A stretch of 5,991 nucleotides of DNA from Ruminococcus sp. UBA7158 (GCA_002491605.1 DKWG01000002.1:2699-8689), one strand, 5' to 3'; counted from the stretch's first letter, positions 1 through 5,991 are shown. The notes: generated by a model not told the origin, from the sequence alone. Program-made: numbers and translations.

Positions 1-69
1 CTTACTTCCATCTCCATTTTTAACAACCTTAGGAGCTGGACATCCCATATTTATATCAATTATATCTGG
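1..69 (-). pseudogene. tRNA-dihydrouridine synthase (Dus family) internal fragment, cut by left edge
   Basis: Reading the minus strand from base 69 down to base 1 gives 23 codons that include DIIDINMGCPAPKVV followed by KNGDGSK. This fits the Dus/UPF0034 signature (hydrophobic-D-hydrophobic-N-x-G-C-P, then a hydrophobic residue, five residues and G-S). In the family this loop lies in the TIM barrel that holds FMN, and the enzyme reduces uridines in tRNA D-loops to dihydrouridine. The C-terminal side, with the catalytic Cys, would lie left of the window. The N-terminal side should run rightward for roughly 80-100 codons and carry a PMAGVTD-like start. The minus frame stays open only to a stop at 235-237 and I see no such motif, so the gene is interrupted somewhere between about 57 and 140. 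It is either a real pseudogene remnant or a chimeric assembly end. The family is clear; the exact break and its cause are not. Confidence 0.72.
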
Positions 70-141
70 GAAAGCGGTCATCCGTTCTTTACATATGACG
101 ATGGCATTTCTGTCAACTGGGATCCGAGCCTTTTTACTTAC

Positions 142-543
142 ATGCCAAACTCTTTCATCGCACGTGATTACAAAAGAACGGTAAGCAACAATGGAGACTG
201 GATAGAAACCCAAATACTCAACTCGCCTACCGCATTAAATCAAGGCGGATTGGGTTATTATGCCAGGTTAGCATATAGTGAATATATCATGGGCGAAGTG
301 TTAGGGGCATTGCAGCATAAAGGGTTTGCATCGTTTTCATTGCTTCCGGCACATAATCCAACATATTTAAAATCCGAATATGAGCTTGCTGATATTACTT
401 CAATTAATGCTGAGTATGTTCATACATTGTTGTTCGGTAATTTGTCTTTTTCACTTACATTAGTAGGTTATGGAATCGCTATATCAACAAGTGGATTAAC
501 AGACTCTGTAGCTAAATCACTGCTAATTTATTACACACATTAA
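142..543 (+). CDS. Unrecognised protein, probably the C-terminal part of a truncated gene
   Basis: I do not recognise this protein. From the first ATG it has 133 residues, but the frame is open back to base 1; codons before about base 70 are only the antisense of the Dus fragment. Residues encoded at about 67-141 (WESGHPFFTYDDG, then NWDPSLFTY) look like ordinary protein and suggest the real gene extends upstream of the ATG. No Shine-Dalgarno sequence precedes ATG 142, where the upstream bases are pyrimidine-rich. Composition is rich in Tyr, Ser, Leu and Asn, with a moderately hydrophobic stretch near the C-terminus (about residues 94-115) that may be a buried strand or helix; I see no clear membrane segment, signal peptide or catalytic motif. 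It ends in TAA, 60 bases before a strong terminator, so it is probably the authentic 3' end of a gene whose 5' part is missing. Alternatively it is a chance open frame in degenerate DNA. Confidence 0.4.
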   Translation: MPNSFIARDYKRTVSNNGDWIETQILNSPTALNQGGLGYYARLAYSEYIMGEVLGALQHKGFASFSLLPAHNPTYLKSEYELADITSINAEYVHTLLFGNLSFSLTLVGYGIAISTSGLTDSVAKSLLIYYTH

Positions 544-602
544 AAACACAAATCATATACCATTTTAATTCCAAGTCTGCTCATAAAGCCATAATGAATA
601 TA

Positions 603-638
603 AAAAATCAGGAGAGCAAAAATACTCTCCTGATTTTT
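603..638. terminator. Strong bidirectional rho-independent terminator
   Basis: A perfect 14-bp inverted repeat (603-616 and 625-638) surrounds an 8-base loop. The stem core is TCAGGAGAG/CTCTCCTGA, flanked by five A on the left and five T on the right, so either transcript ends in a U-run. It lies between the plus-strand frame ending at 543 and the convergent cellobiose phosphorylase gene ending at 783, and probably terminates both. For the latter it implies a 3' untranslated region of about 150 bases. Confidence 0.88.
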
Positions 639-782
639 ATTGCACAAATTCCGATTCCGCATGTCTTAATGCTGAGCTTTGACATACAATATAACCGCTA
701 ATCCGCTTACAAGCAAAGCATATAAGCATTCGTCGTTTCATCCGTCAGCACGGAATAACACTGCGGCAATTATCGATTAAAG

Positions 783-3221
783 CTACTCGCCCAAAACAAC
801 CTCAACCTCATGCTGAGTGCCTGCGTCGAACATCGGCAAGACATTGCTTGCCAGCTTAACGCCGTCCAGCACAATCGACTTAACGCCGTGTGAAATATGC
901 TCAGGGTTCTTAACGGTTATATTATACCTTACTCCCCTAAACTCTCTTGACGCCTTATAGCCGTCCCAATCAGAAGGAATGCTGGGGTCTATCCTCAAGC
1001 CGTCGTAATCGGGCTTTATTCCTAAGATATACTGAGATACGGCAACGAAGTTCCATGCGGCAGTACCTGTGAGCCAGCTGTTTTTAGCTTCGCCGAAGCG
1101 GCTTGCGTCCTTTCCTGCTATCATCTGAGCATAGACATACGGCTCGGTTCTGTGAATCTCGGAAATGTCCTCATTGTAGCTCGGAGCAATCTTTGAATAG
1201 TATTCAAACGCCCTGTCGCCGTGACCGACAAATGCCTCTGCGCAGATTATCCATGCGTTGTTGTGGCAGAATATACCTGCGTTTTCCTTATAGCCGCCCG
1301 GGTAGGTTGAAATTTCGCCGTATTCAACATAGTATCTTGTGTATGCAGGATTATTCAGGACAAGTCCGTGCTTGCAGTCTAAGTACTTCTTAACGCTCTC
1401 AAGCGCTCTTAAATCCTTGCCTGAGTTGCTGCCCAAGCCGGACAGTACTGCAAAGCCCTGCGGCTCGATGAAGATTTTGCCCTCCTCGCACTCGTTGGAG
1501 CCTATCTTTTTGCCGAAATCGTCGTAAGCTCTTAAGAACCATTCGCCGTCCCAGCCGCTTTCCATAACGGCATTTGACATTTTCTCGACTGCGATTGCGG
1601 CCTCCTCTGCGTCCTCGTCAAGACCGAGACGCTTGCAAATCTCAATATACTCAGGAACAACAAAGGTAAACAGACAAGCCACGAATACCGACTCGGCAAC
1701 CTTGCCGTCCTTAGACGTTGTTGTCTGGAAGCTTTCGCCCGACTCTGTTGAGAAGCAGTTGAGATTTAAGCAGTCGTTCCAGTCGGCACGCTGAATAAGC
1801 GGAAGATTGTGAGGTCCTATAGTATTTGCAACTCTCTTAAAGCTCATTTTAAGGTGATGAATGAGCGGCTGAGCAAGCTCGGGGTTGTTGTCATACGGAG
1901 TCATCTCGTCTAAAATAGACCAGTCGCCTGTTTCCTTTATATACTGAGCGGTGGACAAAATCATCCAAAGCGGGTCGTCTGAGAAGTTGCCGCCGACCTC
2001 GCCGTTGCCCTTTTTGGTGAGCGGCTGATACTGATGGTAGCAGGTACCGTCAGGCATCTGAGTTGAAGCAAGGTCAAATATTCTTTCTCTTGCACGCTCG
2101 GGAATCTGGTGAACAAAGCCCAAAAGATCCTGATTTGAATCTCTGAAGCCCATTCCCCTGCCTATTCCGCTTTCAAAATATGAAGCCGAGCGGGACATAT
2201 TAAAGGTTACCATGCACTGATACTGATTCCAGATGTTGACCATGCGGTCAAGCTTTTCATCAGGAGATGCAACGCTGTATTTCGACAGCAAAGCGTCCCA
2301 GTATTCCTTAAGCTCAGCTAATGCCCTGTCGGCTTTTTCAGCCGTGTCGAACTGAGCTATCATTTTATGCGCCTTTTCCTTGTTCAGGCTGCCGTCTGAA
2401 TTGAACTTTTTGTCAACAGGGTTTTCAGCGTATCCAAGGATAAACACAAGCTCTTTTTCTTCGCTGGGAGCAAGTGACACTTCAATGCAGTGAGAAGCTA
2501 TGGGGCTCCATCCGTCTGCAACGGAATTGCGTGACTTATTCTCAAGCACTGCGTCGGGCTTGTCAAAGCCGTTGTAAAGACCTAAGAAGCTCTCACGGTC
2601 TGTATCGAAGCCTGAAATAGGCGAATTTACGTGATAAAACGCATAGTGATCCCTGCGCTCACGGTATTCTGTCTTATGATAGATTGTCGAGCCTTCGATT
2701 TCAACCTCGCCGATGTTGAAATTGCGCTGGAAGTTGATGGAGTCGTCGTTGGCGTCCCAAAGGCACCATTCTATAAACGAATAGAGCTTAAAGCTTTTGC
2801 CTACATTTGATGTATTCTTCAAGCGAAGCTTATGAAGCTCACCGTTGAAGTCGAGCGGAACAAAATAGGTTATCTCGCTCAGGATTCCTCTTTTTTCACC
2901 TGTGATAACCGTATATCCCATTCCGTGACGGCAAGAATAGCTGTCAAGCGGTTCCTTGCACGGCATCCATGACGGGCTGAAGGCTCCCTCGCCGTCATTT
3001 ATATAATAGTATCTTCCGCCCATATCGACGGGCACATTATTATAGCGATAACGAGTTATTCTTCTGAGTCTTGCGTCACGGTAGAAGGAATATCCGCCGG
3101 CTGTATTGGAAATCAAAGCAAAATAATTTTTGTTTCCGAGATAGTTAATCCACGGGTATGGAGTTTTTGGATTGGTTATAACATATTCTTTGTTTTTGTC
3201 GTCGAAATATCCGAATTTCAT
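783..3221 (-). CDS. Cellobiose phosphorylase (GH94)
   Basis: This cytoplasmic enzyme performs reversible phosphorolysis of cellobiose (cellobiose + Pi to alpha-glucose-1-phosphate + glucose, EC 2.4.1.20). At 812 residues it matches the usual ~811 of clostridial cellobiose phosphorylases and is too short for cellodextrin phosphorylase (~980). The N-terminus ([18 protein letters not shown], then [20 protein letters not shown]) closely resembles the Clostridium thermocellum enzyme as I recall it. Expected layout: N-terminal beta-sandwich to about 290, helical linker, (alpha/alpha)6 barrel about 320-735, C-terminal beta domain. The catalytic acid is in RADWNDCLN (478-486), most likely D483. Likely phosphate and substrate contacts are [12 protein letters not shown] (354-365), H653 and TGT (718-720). 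No signal peptide is present, so cellobiose must be imported first. The ATG has AAAGGGG eight bases upstream. No transporter or regulator is adjacent, and the gene appears monocistronic from its own promoter. All key motifs are intact. Symbols cbp, cbpA and cepA are all used for this family. Confidence 0.96.
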   Translation of the reverse strand: MKFGYFDDKNKEYVITNPKTPYPWINYLGNKNYFALISNTAGGYSFYRDARLRRITRYRYNNVPVDMGGRYYYINDGEGAFSPSWMPCKEPLDSYSCRHGMGYTVITGEKRGILSEITYFVPLDFNGELHKLRLKNTSNVGKSFKLYSFIEWCLWDANDDSINFQRNFNIGEVEIEGSTIYHKTEYRERRDHYAFYHVNSPISGFDTDRESFLGLYNGFDKPDAVLENKSRNSVADGWSPIASHCIEVSLAPSEEKELVFILGYAENPVDKKFNSDGSLNKEKAHKMIAQFDTAEKADRALAELKEYWDALLSKYSVASPDEKLDRMVNIWNQYQCMVTFNMSRSASYFESGIGRGMGFRDSNQDLLGFVHQIPERARERIFDLASTQMPDGTCYHQYQPLTKKGNGEVGGNFSDDPLWMILSTAQYIKETGDWSILDEMTPYDNNPELAQPLIHHLKMSFKRVANTIGPHNLPLIQRADWNDCLNLNCFSTESGESFQTTTSKDGKVAESVFVACLFTFVVPEYIEICKRLGLDEDAEEAAIAVEKMSNAVMESGWDGEWFLRAYDDFGKKIGSNECEEGKIFIEPQGFAVLSGLGSNSGKDLRALESVKKYLDCKHGLVLNNPAYTRYYVEYGEISTYPGGYKENAGIFCHNNAWIICAEAFVGHGDRAFEYYSKIAPSYNEDISEIHRTEPYVYAQMIAGKDASRFGEAKNSWLTGTAAWNFVAVSQYILGIKPDYDGLRIDPSIPSDWDGYKASREFRGVRYNITVKNPEHISHGVKSIVLDGVKLASNVLPMFDAGTQHEVEVVLGE

Positions 3222-3229
3222 AGATTTAT

Positions 3230-3236
3230 CCCCTTT
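3230..3236 (-). promoter_or_regulatory. Ribosome binding site of cellobiose phosphorylase
   Basis: On the minus strand this reads AAAGGGG, eight bases before the ATG at 3221-3219. It supports this start codon, which also gives the conserved MKFG N-terminus. Confidence 0.8.
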
Positions 3237-3258
3237 GCTATAAGAATATTCACATAGG

Positions 3259-3287
3259 ATTATACATCAAATCAAGCGGTTTGTCTA
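3259..3287 (-). promoter_or_regulatory. Sigma-A-type promoter of cellobiose phosphorylase
   Basis: On the minus strand the -35 is TAGACA (3287-3282, one mismatch to TTGACA), the spacer is 17 bases, and the -10 is a perfect TATAAT (3264-3259). Transcription would begin near 3252, leaving a leader of about 30 bases just long enough for the ribosome binding site. No LacI-type dyad overlaps the promoter core. The A/T-rich palindromes and cre-like site upstream are the only candidate control elements I see. Confidence 0.75.
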
Positions 3288-3311
3288 CTGCTTTTTGTCA
3301 TTCGCTGAAAA

Positions 3312-3327
3312 TTAATATGAATATTAA
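3312..3327. repeat. A/T-rich perfect palindrome upstream of the cellobiose phosphorylase promoter
   Basis: TTAATAT and ATATTAA form a perfect 7-bp inverted repeat around a 2-base centre, 25 bases upstream of the -35 box. A second perfect dyad, TTAAAATTTTAA, lies at 3346-3357. They could be regulator half-sites or an UP-element-like A/T tract. In sequence this A/T-rich, dyads also arise by chance, so function is uncertain. Confidence 0.3.
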
Positions 3328-3447
3328 AACGCGGAAATGCACATATTAAAATTTTAAAGGTTTTACCGAATCCGCAAAGCGTTTACGGCAAGATTATTTT
3401 ATCACGAGTGAATATTATCGCATGAAATGTGCAAGACTAATCCTGTG

Positions 3448-3462
3448 CCGACAAAATGTCGG
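3448..3462 (+). promoter_or_regulatory. Small leader hairpin or operator before the DUF378 gene
   Basis: CCGACA-AAA-TGTCGG is a perfect 6-bp GC-containing inverted repeat with a 3-base loop. It ends 11 bases before the AAGGAG ribosome binding site of the DUF378 gene. No T-run follows immediately (GAGATTCTTTT comes next), so it is a poor terminator. It could be a DNA-binding dyad, a 5' mRNA stem that affects ribosome access, or a weak attenuator. Confidence 0.4.
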
Positions 3463-3473
3463 GAGATTCTTTT

Positions 3474-3479
3474 AAGGAG
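3474..3479 (+). promoter_or_regulatory. Ribosome binding site of the DUF378 gene, which decides an ATT start
   Basis: A perfect AAGGAG ends at 3479. The only conventional in-frame start nearby, GTG at 3479-3481, overlaps its last base and cannot be used from it. The spacing points to ATT at 3488 (8 bases) or ATT at 3485 (5 bases). Confidence 0.7.
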
Positions 3480-3487
3480 TGATAATT

Positions 3488-3697
3488 ATTAAGGTACTCG
3501 ATAGAATAGCACTGTTTCTCTTGATAGTAGGAGGAATAAACTGGGGACTTGTCGGAATCTTTAAATTCGACCTCGTTGCATACCTCTTCGGAGGCTCTGC
3601 CGCTATTATCTCCAGAATCATTTATATAGTTGTTGCAGCCTGCGCAATATGGTGCGTTTCACTGTATTTCAGGAATACAAGACTAATAGAGGAATGA
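3488..3697 (+). CDS. DUF378 (YuzA-like) small membrane protein, probable ATT start
   Basis: A 69-residue protein of the DUF378 family, whose function is unknown. The family signature is visible as LDRIALFLLIVGGINWGLVG with FDLVAYLFGG after it (about 4-36). Two membrane helices are predicted, about 7-25 and 39-61, with a short loop between and a charged tail (RNTRLIEE). Relatives are about 65-80 residues and commonly begin MK-h-L-D, which fits a start at 3488 giving (M)KVLDRIA. There is no ATG. The upstream GTG at 3479 overlaps the AAGGAG sequence, so initiation is most likely at ATT, a rare start otherwise best known from infC. A sequencing error or use of ATT 3485 is possible. The gene lies between the divergent cellobiose phosphorylase gene and metG and has its own terminator. 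I could not find a convincing promoter within 3301-3470. Confidence 0.85.
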   Translation: MKVLDRIALFLLIVGGINWGLVGIFKFDLVAYLFGGSAAIISRIIYIVVAACAIWCVSLYFRNTRLIEE

Positions 3698-3724
3698 CGT
3701 TTTAAATACTGAGACAAAACAATA

Positions 3725-3758
3725 AAAAGAGCGATGGGAGTTTTTCTGTCGCTCTTTT
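3725..3758 (+). terminator. Rho-independent terminator after the DUF378 gene
   Basis: A perfect 10-bp stem AAAAGAGCGA/TCGCTCTTTT (3725-3734 and 3749-3758) has a 14-base loop and ends in four T, 27 bases after the DUF378 stop. It separates that gene from metG. The A-run on the left arm could also let it act on minus-strand transcripts. Confidence 0.8.
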
Positions 3759-3801
3759 GGCTTTATTGGATACGCACATCGCCGACGGACGGTCTCACCA
3801 C

Positions 3802-3829
3802 TTGACAAAAAATATAAATGCTATATAAT
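3802..3829 (+). promoter_or_regulatory. metG: Sigma-A-type promoter of metG
   Basis: A perfect TTGACA (3802-3807) and a perfect TATAAT (3824-3829) are separated by 16 bases. Initiation is expected near 3836, giving a leader of only about 40 bases. That leaves no room for a T-box or other large riboswitch. Near-consensus boxes suggest strong constitutive expression. Confidence 0.85.
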
Positions 3830-3836
3830 GTTAAGA

Positions 3837-3849
3837 GTGATTTTATCAC
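3837..3849 (+). promoter_or_regulatory. Short dyad at the metG transcription start
   Basis: GTGAT-TTT-ATCAC is a perfect 5-bp inverted repeat sitting at the predicted first bases of the metG transcript. It could be a 5' stem that protects the mRNA, or an operator overlapping +1. The stem is short, so it may also be incidental. Confidence 0.3.
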
Positions 3850-3861
3850 AAAAAAACAATG

Positions 3862-3869
3862 AAAGGAAG
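3862..3869 (+). promoter_or_regulatory. metG: Ribosome binding site that fixes the metG start
   Basis: AAAGGAAG is positioned with AGGA ending eight bases before ATG 3876. The earlier in-frame ATG at 3828 lies within the -10 box and so upstream of the expected transcript start, which rules it out. Confidence 0.8.
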
Positions 3870-3875
3870 ATTAAA

Positions 3876-5840
3876 ATGGACAAAAAGCCATACCTGATTA
3901 CGACGGCGATTGCCTACGCTTCAAAGAAGCCTCATATCGGCAACACCTATGATGTCGTCTGCGCAGACGCATTAGCGAGGTTTAGGCGAATGCAGGGCTA
4001 CGATGTATTCTTCCTTACAGGAACCGACGAGCACGGTCAGAAGATAGAAGAGCTTGCCAATGCCGCAAAAATAACCCCCAAGCAGCACGTCGACGCCGTT
4101 GCAAAAGAGGTTCAGCGCACCTGCGATATGCTCAATGTATCCTACTCAAGATTCATAAGAACCACCGACGAGGACCACGAAAGGTGCGTTCAGAAGATAT
4201 TCAAAAAGCTCTACGACCAGGGCGATATCTATAAGAGCGAATACGAGGGCTGGTACTGCGTTCCCTGCGAAAGCTTTTTCACTCAAACTCAGTTAGTCGA
4301 CGGCAAATGCCCCGACTGCGGACGTGAGGTCAAAAAGACCAAGGAGGAAGCTTATTTCTTAAGGCTTTCAAAGTATCAAAAGCAGCTTGAAGAATTTTTC
4401 GAGCAGAATCCCGACTTTATCCAGCCGGAGTCCCGCAAGAAGGAAATGGTCAACAACTTCATAAAGCCCGGGCTTCAGGACCTGTGTGTAACCCGTTCTT
4501 CATTTAAATGGGGAATACCGGTCGACTTCGACCCCAAGCACGTTATATACGTCTGGATTGACGCTCTTTCAAACTACATTTCGGGTCTCGGCTACGACAT
4601 CGACAACCCGAGCGATATGTATAAGCATTACTGGCAGCACTGCGACCACATCATCGGCAAGGATATCTTAAGATTCCATTCAATATACTGGATAGTCGAG
4701 CTGATGGCGTTGGGAATAACACTTCCGAAGCGCATTTTCGCTCACCCGTGGCTCTTATTCGGCACGGACAAGATGTCTAAATCCAAGGGCAACATCATCT
4801 ATGCCGACGACCTCATTAAAAGATTCGGCGTTGACGCAACAAGATACTATATGCTCAGCGAGATGCCGTTTGCAGGCGACGGTTCTATTTCCTATGAAAC
4901 CGTTATCGACAGATACAACACCGACCTTGCAAATACGATAGGAAACCTTGTCAACCGTACAGTTGCAATGGTCAACAAGTATTTCGGCGGATATGTTGAC
5001 GCACCGTCCGATAAGACTGATTTAGACCTCGACCTTGAGGCAAAATCGTTAGAGGCTGTTAAGAGCATGAGCGAGCATCTGGAGAATTTCAGACTTGCAG
5101 ACGCTTGCGCCGACGTTTTAAACCTTGCAAGAAGGGCAAACAAGTATATAGACGAAACCGAGCCGTGGGCACTTGCCAAGACCGAGGAGGGCAAAAAGCG
5201 CCTTGTAACGGTAATGTACGAGCTTATCGAGACGATTAGGTTTATAGGCGTGCTCTTAGCACCGTTTATGCCCGAAACGTCTGAAAAGATTTTAGCTCAA
5301 ATCGGCACAGACATGAACACTCTTGAAACGCTTACAGCCTTCGGAGGCTACTGCGCAGGCTCAAAGGTCGGCGAAGCTTCCCCGTTGTTTGCAAGAATCG
5401 ACGCAGAAAAGCTCTTAAAGGAGCTTAACGACGAGATGGAAGCCGTTAAAAAGTCGTTGGAAGAAGCAAAGTCTCATGAAAAAGAGACCGAGGAAGCAAA
5501 AGAGAAGCCAATTGAGCAGATATCAATAGACGACTTCTTCAAGACTGAGCTTATAGCTGCAAAGGTTTTGGAGTGCGAAAAGCTAAAGCGTTCAAATAAG
5601 CTTTTGAAGCTGATTTTAGACGACGGAAACGGCAAGCGTCAGGTTGTATCGGGCATTGCAAAGTGGTATGCGCCCGAGGATTTAATCGGCAAAACGGTTA
5701 TAATCGTAGCAAACTTAAAGCCTGCCAAGCTCTGCGGAGAGGTCTCCGAGGGCATGATCATCTGCGCCGACCTGCCAGACGATTCGGCAAAGGTTGTCTT
5801 CCTGCCGGATGACGTCCCTGCCGGAGCTAAGCTCAGATGA
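3876..5840 (+). CDS. metG: Methionyl-tRNA synthetase with C-terminal tRNA-binding domain
   Basis: This cytoplasmic enzyme charges tRNA-Met with methionine using ATP (EC 6.1.1.10), so it supplies both initiation and elongation. The protein has 654 residues. The class I Rossmann fold carries PHIGN (19-23, the HIGH motif) and KMSKS (299-303). Between them is a connective domain with one Cys4 zinc knuckle (C128, C131, C145, C148). The helical anticodon-binding domain spans about 340-500 and includes EPWALAK (429-435), whose Trp matches the family's anticodon-reading residue. A charged Glu/Lys-rich helical linker (about 510-545) leads to an OB-fold tRNA-binding domain (about 548-654; VVSGIAKWY, then VANLKPAKLCGEVSEGMI) that supports dimerisation and tRNA binding. 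The long form is usual in Firmicutes. ATG 3876 is chosen from the ribosome binding site and from the MDKKPYLITTAIAY start. Expressed alone from its own promoter; all motifs intact. Confidence 0.97.
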   Translation: MDKKPYLITTAIAYASKKPHIGNTYDVVCADALARFRRMQGYDVFFLTGTDEHGQKIEELANAAKITPKQHVDAVAKEVQRTCDMLNVSYSRFIRTTDEDHERCVQKIFKKLYDQGDIYKSEYEGWYCVPCESFFTQTQLVDGKCPDCGREVKKTKEEAYFLRLSKYQKQLEEFFEQNPDFIQPESRKKEMVNNFIKPGLQDLCVTRSSFKWGIPVDFDPKHVIYVWIDALSNYISGLGYDIDNPSDMYKHYWQHCDHIIGKDILRFHSIYWIVELMALGITLPKRIFAHPWLLFGTDKMSKSKGNIIYADDLIKRFGVDATRYYMLSEMPFAGDGSISYETVIDRYNTDLANTIGNLVNRTVAMVNKYFGGYVDAPSDKTDLDLDLEAKSLEAVKSMSEHLENFRLADACADVLNLARRANKYIDETEPWALAKTEEGKKRLVTVMYELIETIRFIGVLLAPFMPETSEKILAQIGTDMNTLETLTAFGGYCAGSKVGEASPLFARIDAEKLLKELNDEMEAVKKSLEEAKSHEKETEEAKEKPIEQISIDDFFKTELIAAKVLECEKLKRSNKLLKLILDDGNGKRQVVSGIAKWYAPEDLIGKTVIIVANLKPAKLCGEVSEGMIICADLPDDSAKVVFLPDDVPAGAKLR

Positions 5841-5862
5841 TGTAAGCTGTAAAAACAACAAA

Positions 5863-5891
5863 AAGGCTGTCAAACAACAGTTGGCAGCCTT
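5863..5891. terminator. Hairpin between metG and tRNA-Arg, better as a minus-strand terminator
   Basis: An 11-bp stem, AAGGCTGTCAA/TTGGCAGCCTT with one G-U pair in the plus transcript, has a 7-base loop and begins 22 bases after the metG stop. On the plus strand only TTATAT follows, a weak U-tail, so metG transcription may partly continue into the tRNA. Read on the minus strand it is followed by a T-rich run (CCTTTTTGTTGTTTTT), a much better terminator for a transcript coming from the right. Confidence 0.6.
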
Positions 5892-5897
5892 ATATCC

Positions 5898-5972
5898 CTG
5901 TCCGTAGCTCAGTGGATAGAGCAATACGCTCCGACCGTGTGTGCGCAGGTTCGATTCCTGTCGGACAGACCA
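5898..5972 (+). tRNA. tRNA-Arg(CCG), reading codon CGG
   Basis: The whole cloverleaf folds by hand. The acceptor is CTGTCCG/CGGACAG (7 perfect pairs), followed by discriminator A and an encoded CCA. The D-stem is GCTC/GAGC with loop AGTGGATA. The anticodon stem is ATACG/CGTGT (one T-G pair) with loop CTCCGAC, so the anticodon is CCG at 5931-5933. The variable loop is four bases (GTGC). The T-arm is GCAGG-TTCGATT-CCTGT. The A after GG in the D-loop, the C in the middle of the anticodon and the discriminator A fit arginine identity. No promoter of its own is obvious in the 57 bases after metG, so read-through from metG is possible. The 19 bases after it (AAAGAAAAAGCC, then GTCAAGG) may begin its terminator, cut by the window edge. 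Confidence 0.96.
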
Positions 5973-5991
5973 AAAGAAAAAGCCGTCAAGG

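Noticed and set aside
639..782. Possible small gene or RNA downstream of cellobiose phosphorylase
   Set aside because: The best candidate is a 30-codon minus-strand frame without a ribosome binding site or recognisable protein. A TTGACA-like sequence is present without a suitable -10. The only stem near the gene end (TCCGT/ACGGA around 745-758) is too short and lacks a T-run. I see nothing supportable here.
1103..1527. Two overlapping plus-strand open frames (1103-1393 and 1339-1527)
   Set aside because: They lie wholly antisense to the cellobiose phosphorylase gene, whose protein is conserved across this stretch. They have Arg/Ser/Cys-rich compositions typical of shadow frames and match no family I know.
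3479..3487. GTG 3479 as the DUF378 start
   Set aside because: It shares its first base with the end of AAGGAG, so that site cannot serve it, and it adds Ile-rich residues not typical of the family. It is not entirely excluded.
3828..3875. Longer metG start at ATG 3828 (16 extra residues)
   Set aside because: That ATG overlaps the TATAAT -10 box and so precedes the expected transcript start. The residues (LRVILSQKNNERKIK) are unlike the family N-terminus, and ATG 3876 has a proper ribosome binding site.
4892..5194. 100-residue minus-strand frame within metG
   Set aside because: It is antisense to the conserved anticodon-binding region of metG, is Ser/Leu/Ala-rich, and has no convincing ribosome binding site.
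5715..5924. 69-residue minus-strand frame over the metG end and the tRNA
   Set aside because: It begins inside the tRNA gene and runs antisense through the conserved metG C-terminal domain.
1..5991. CRISPR array, insertion sequence, toxin-antitoxin or defence system
   Set aside because: No regularly spaced direct repeats, transposase or integrase motifs, terminal inverted repeats or recognisable effector domains were seen. Apart from the left edge the genes are ordinary metabolic and translation genes.

Overview
The window reads as a chromosomal segment of an anaerobic, fibre-degrading Clostridia, most likely an Oscillospiraceae/Ruminococcus-type gut or rumen bacterium. The basis is a cytoplasmic cellobiose phosphorylase of the clostridial type, strong AAGGAG/AAAGGGG ribosome binding sites, sigma-A-like promoters, a DUF378 membrane protein typical of Firmicutes, and a methionyl-tRNA synthetase with a four-Cys knuckle and a C-terminal tRNA-binding domain. 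The species is inferred from protein style only.

Layout. Bases 1-69 (minus) encode the FMN-binding signature of a tRNA-dihydrouridine synthase, cut off by the left edge. Its expected N-terminal half is not to the right; instead an unrecognised plus-strand frame runs to 543. This left 0.5 kb therefore looks like a rearranged or misassembled junction. A perfect 14-bp bidirectional terminator (603-638) separates it from the rest. Bases 783-3221 (minus) are a full-length GH94 cellobiose phosphorylase with a good promoter at 3259-3287. Reading the other way are a 69-residue DUF378 protein (3488-3697), which seems to start on ATT, then a terminator, then metG (3876-5840) with its own promoter, and finally a complete tRNA-Arg(CCG) with encoded CCA (5898-5972).

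Functionally, the phosphorylase splits imported cellobiose into glucose-1-phosphate and glucose, saving ATP in energy-poor fermenters. metG and tRNA-Arg are housekeeping translation genes. Each protein gene appears to be its own transcription unit, so physical proximity need not mean a shared pathway. I found no defence system, CRISPR array, complete mobile element or clearly novel system. The points most worth a second look are the broken left edge, the ATT start of the DUF378 gene, and the unexplained leader hairpins and palindromes.
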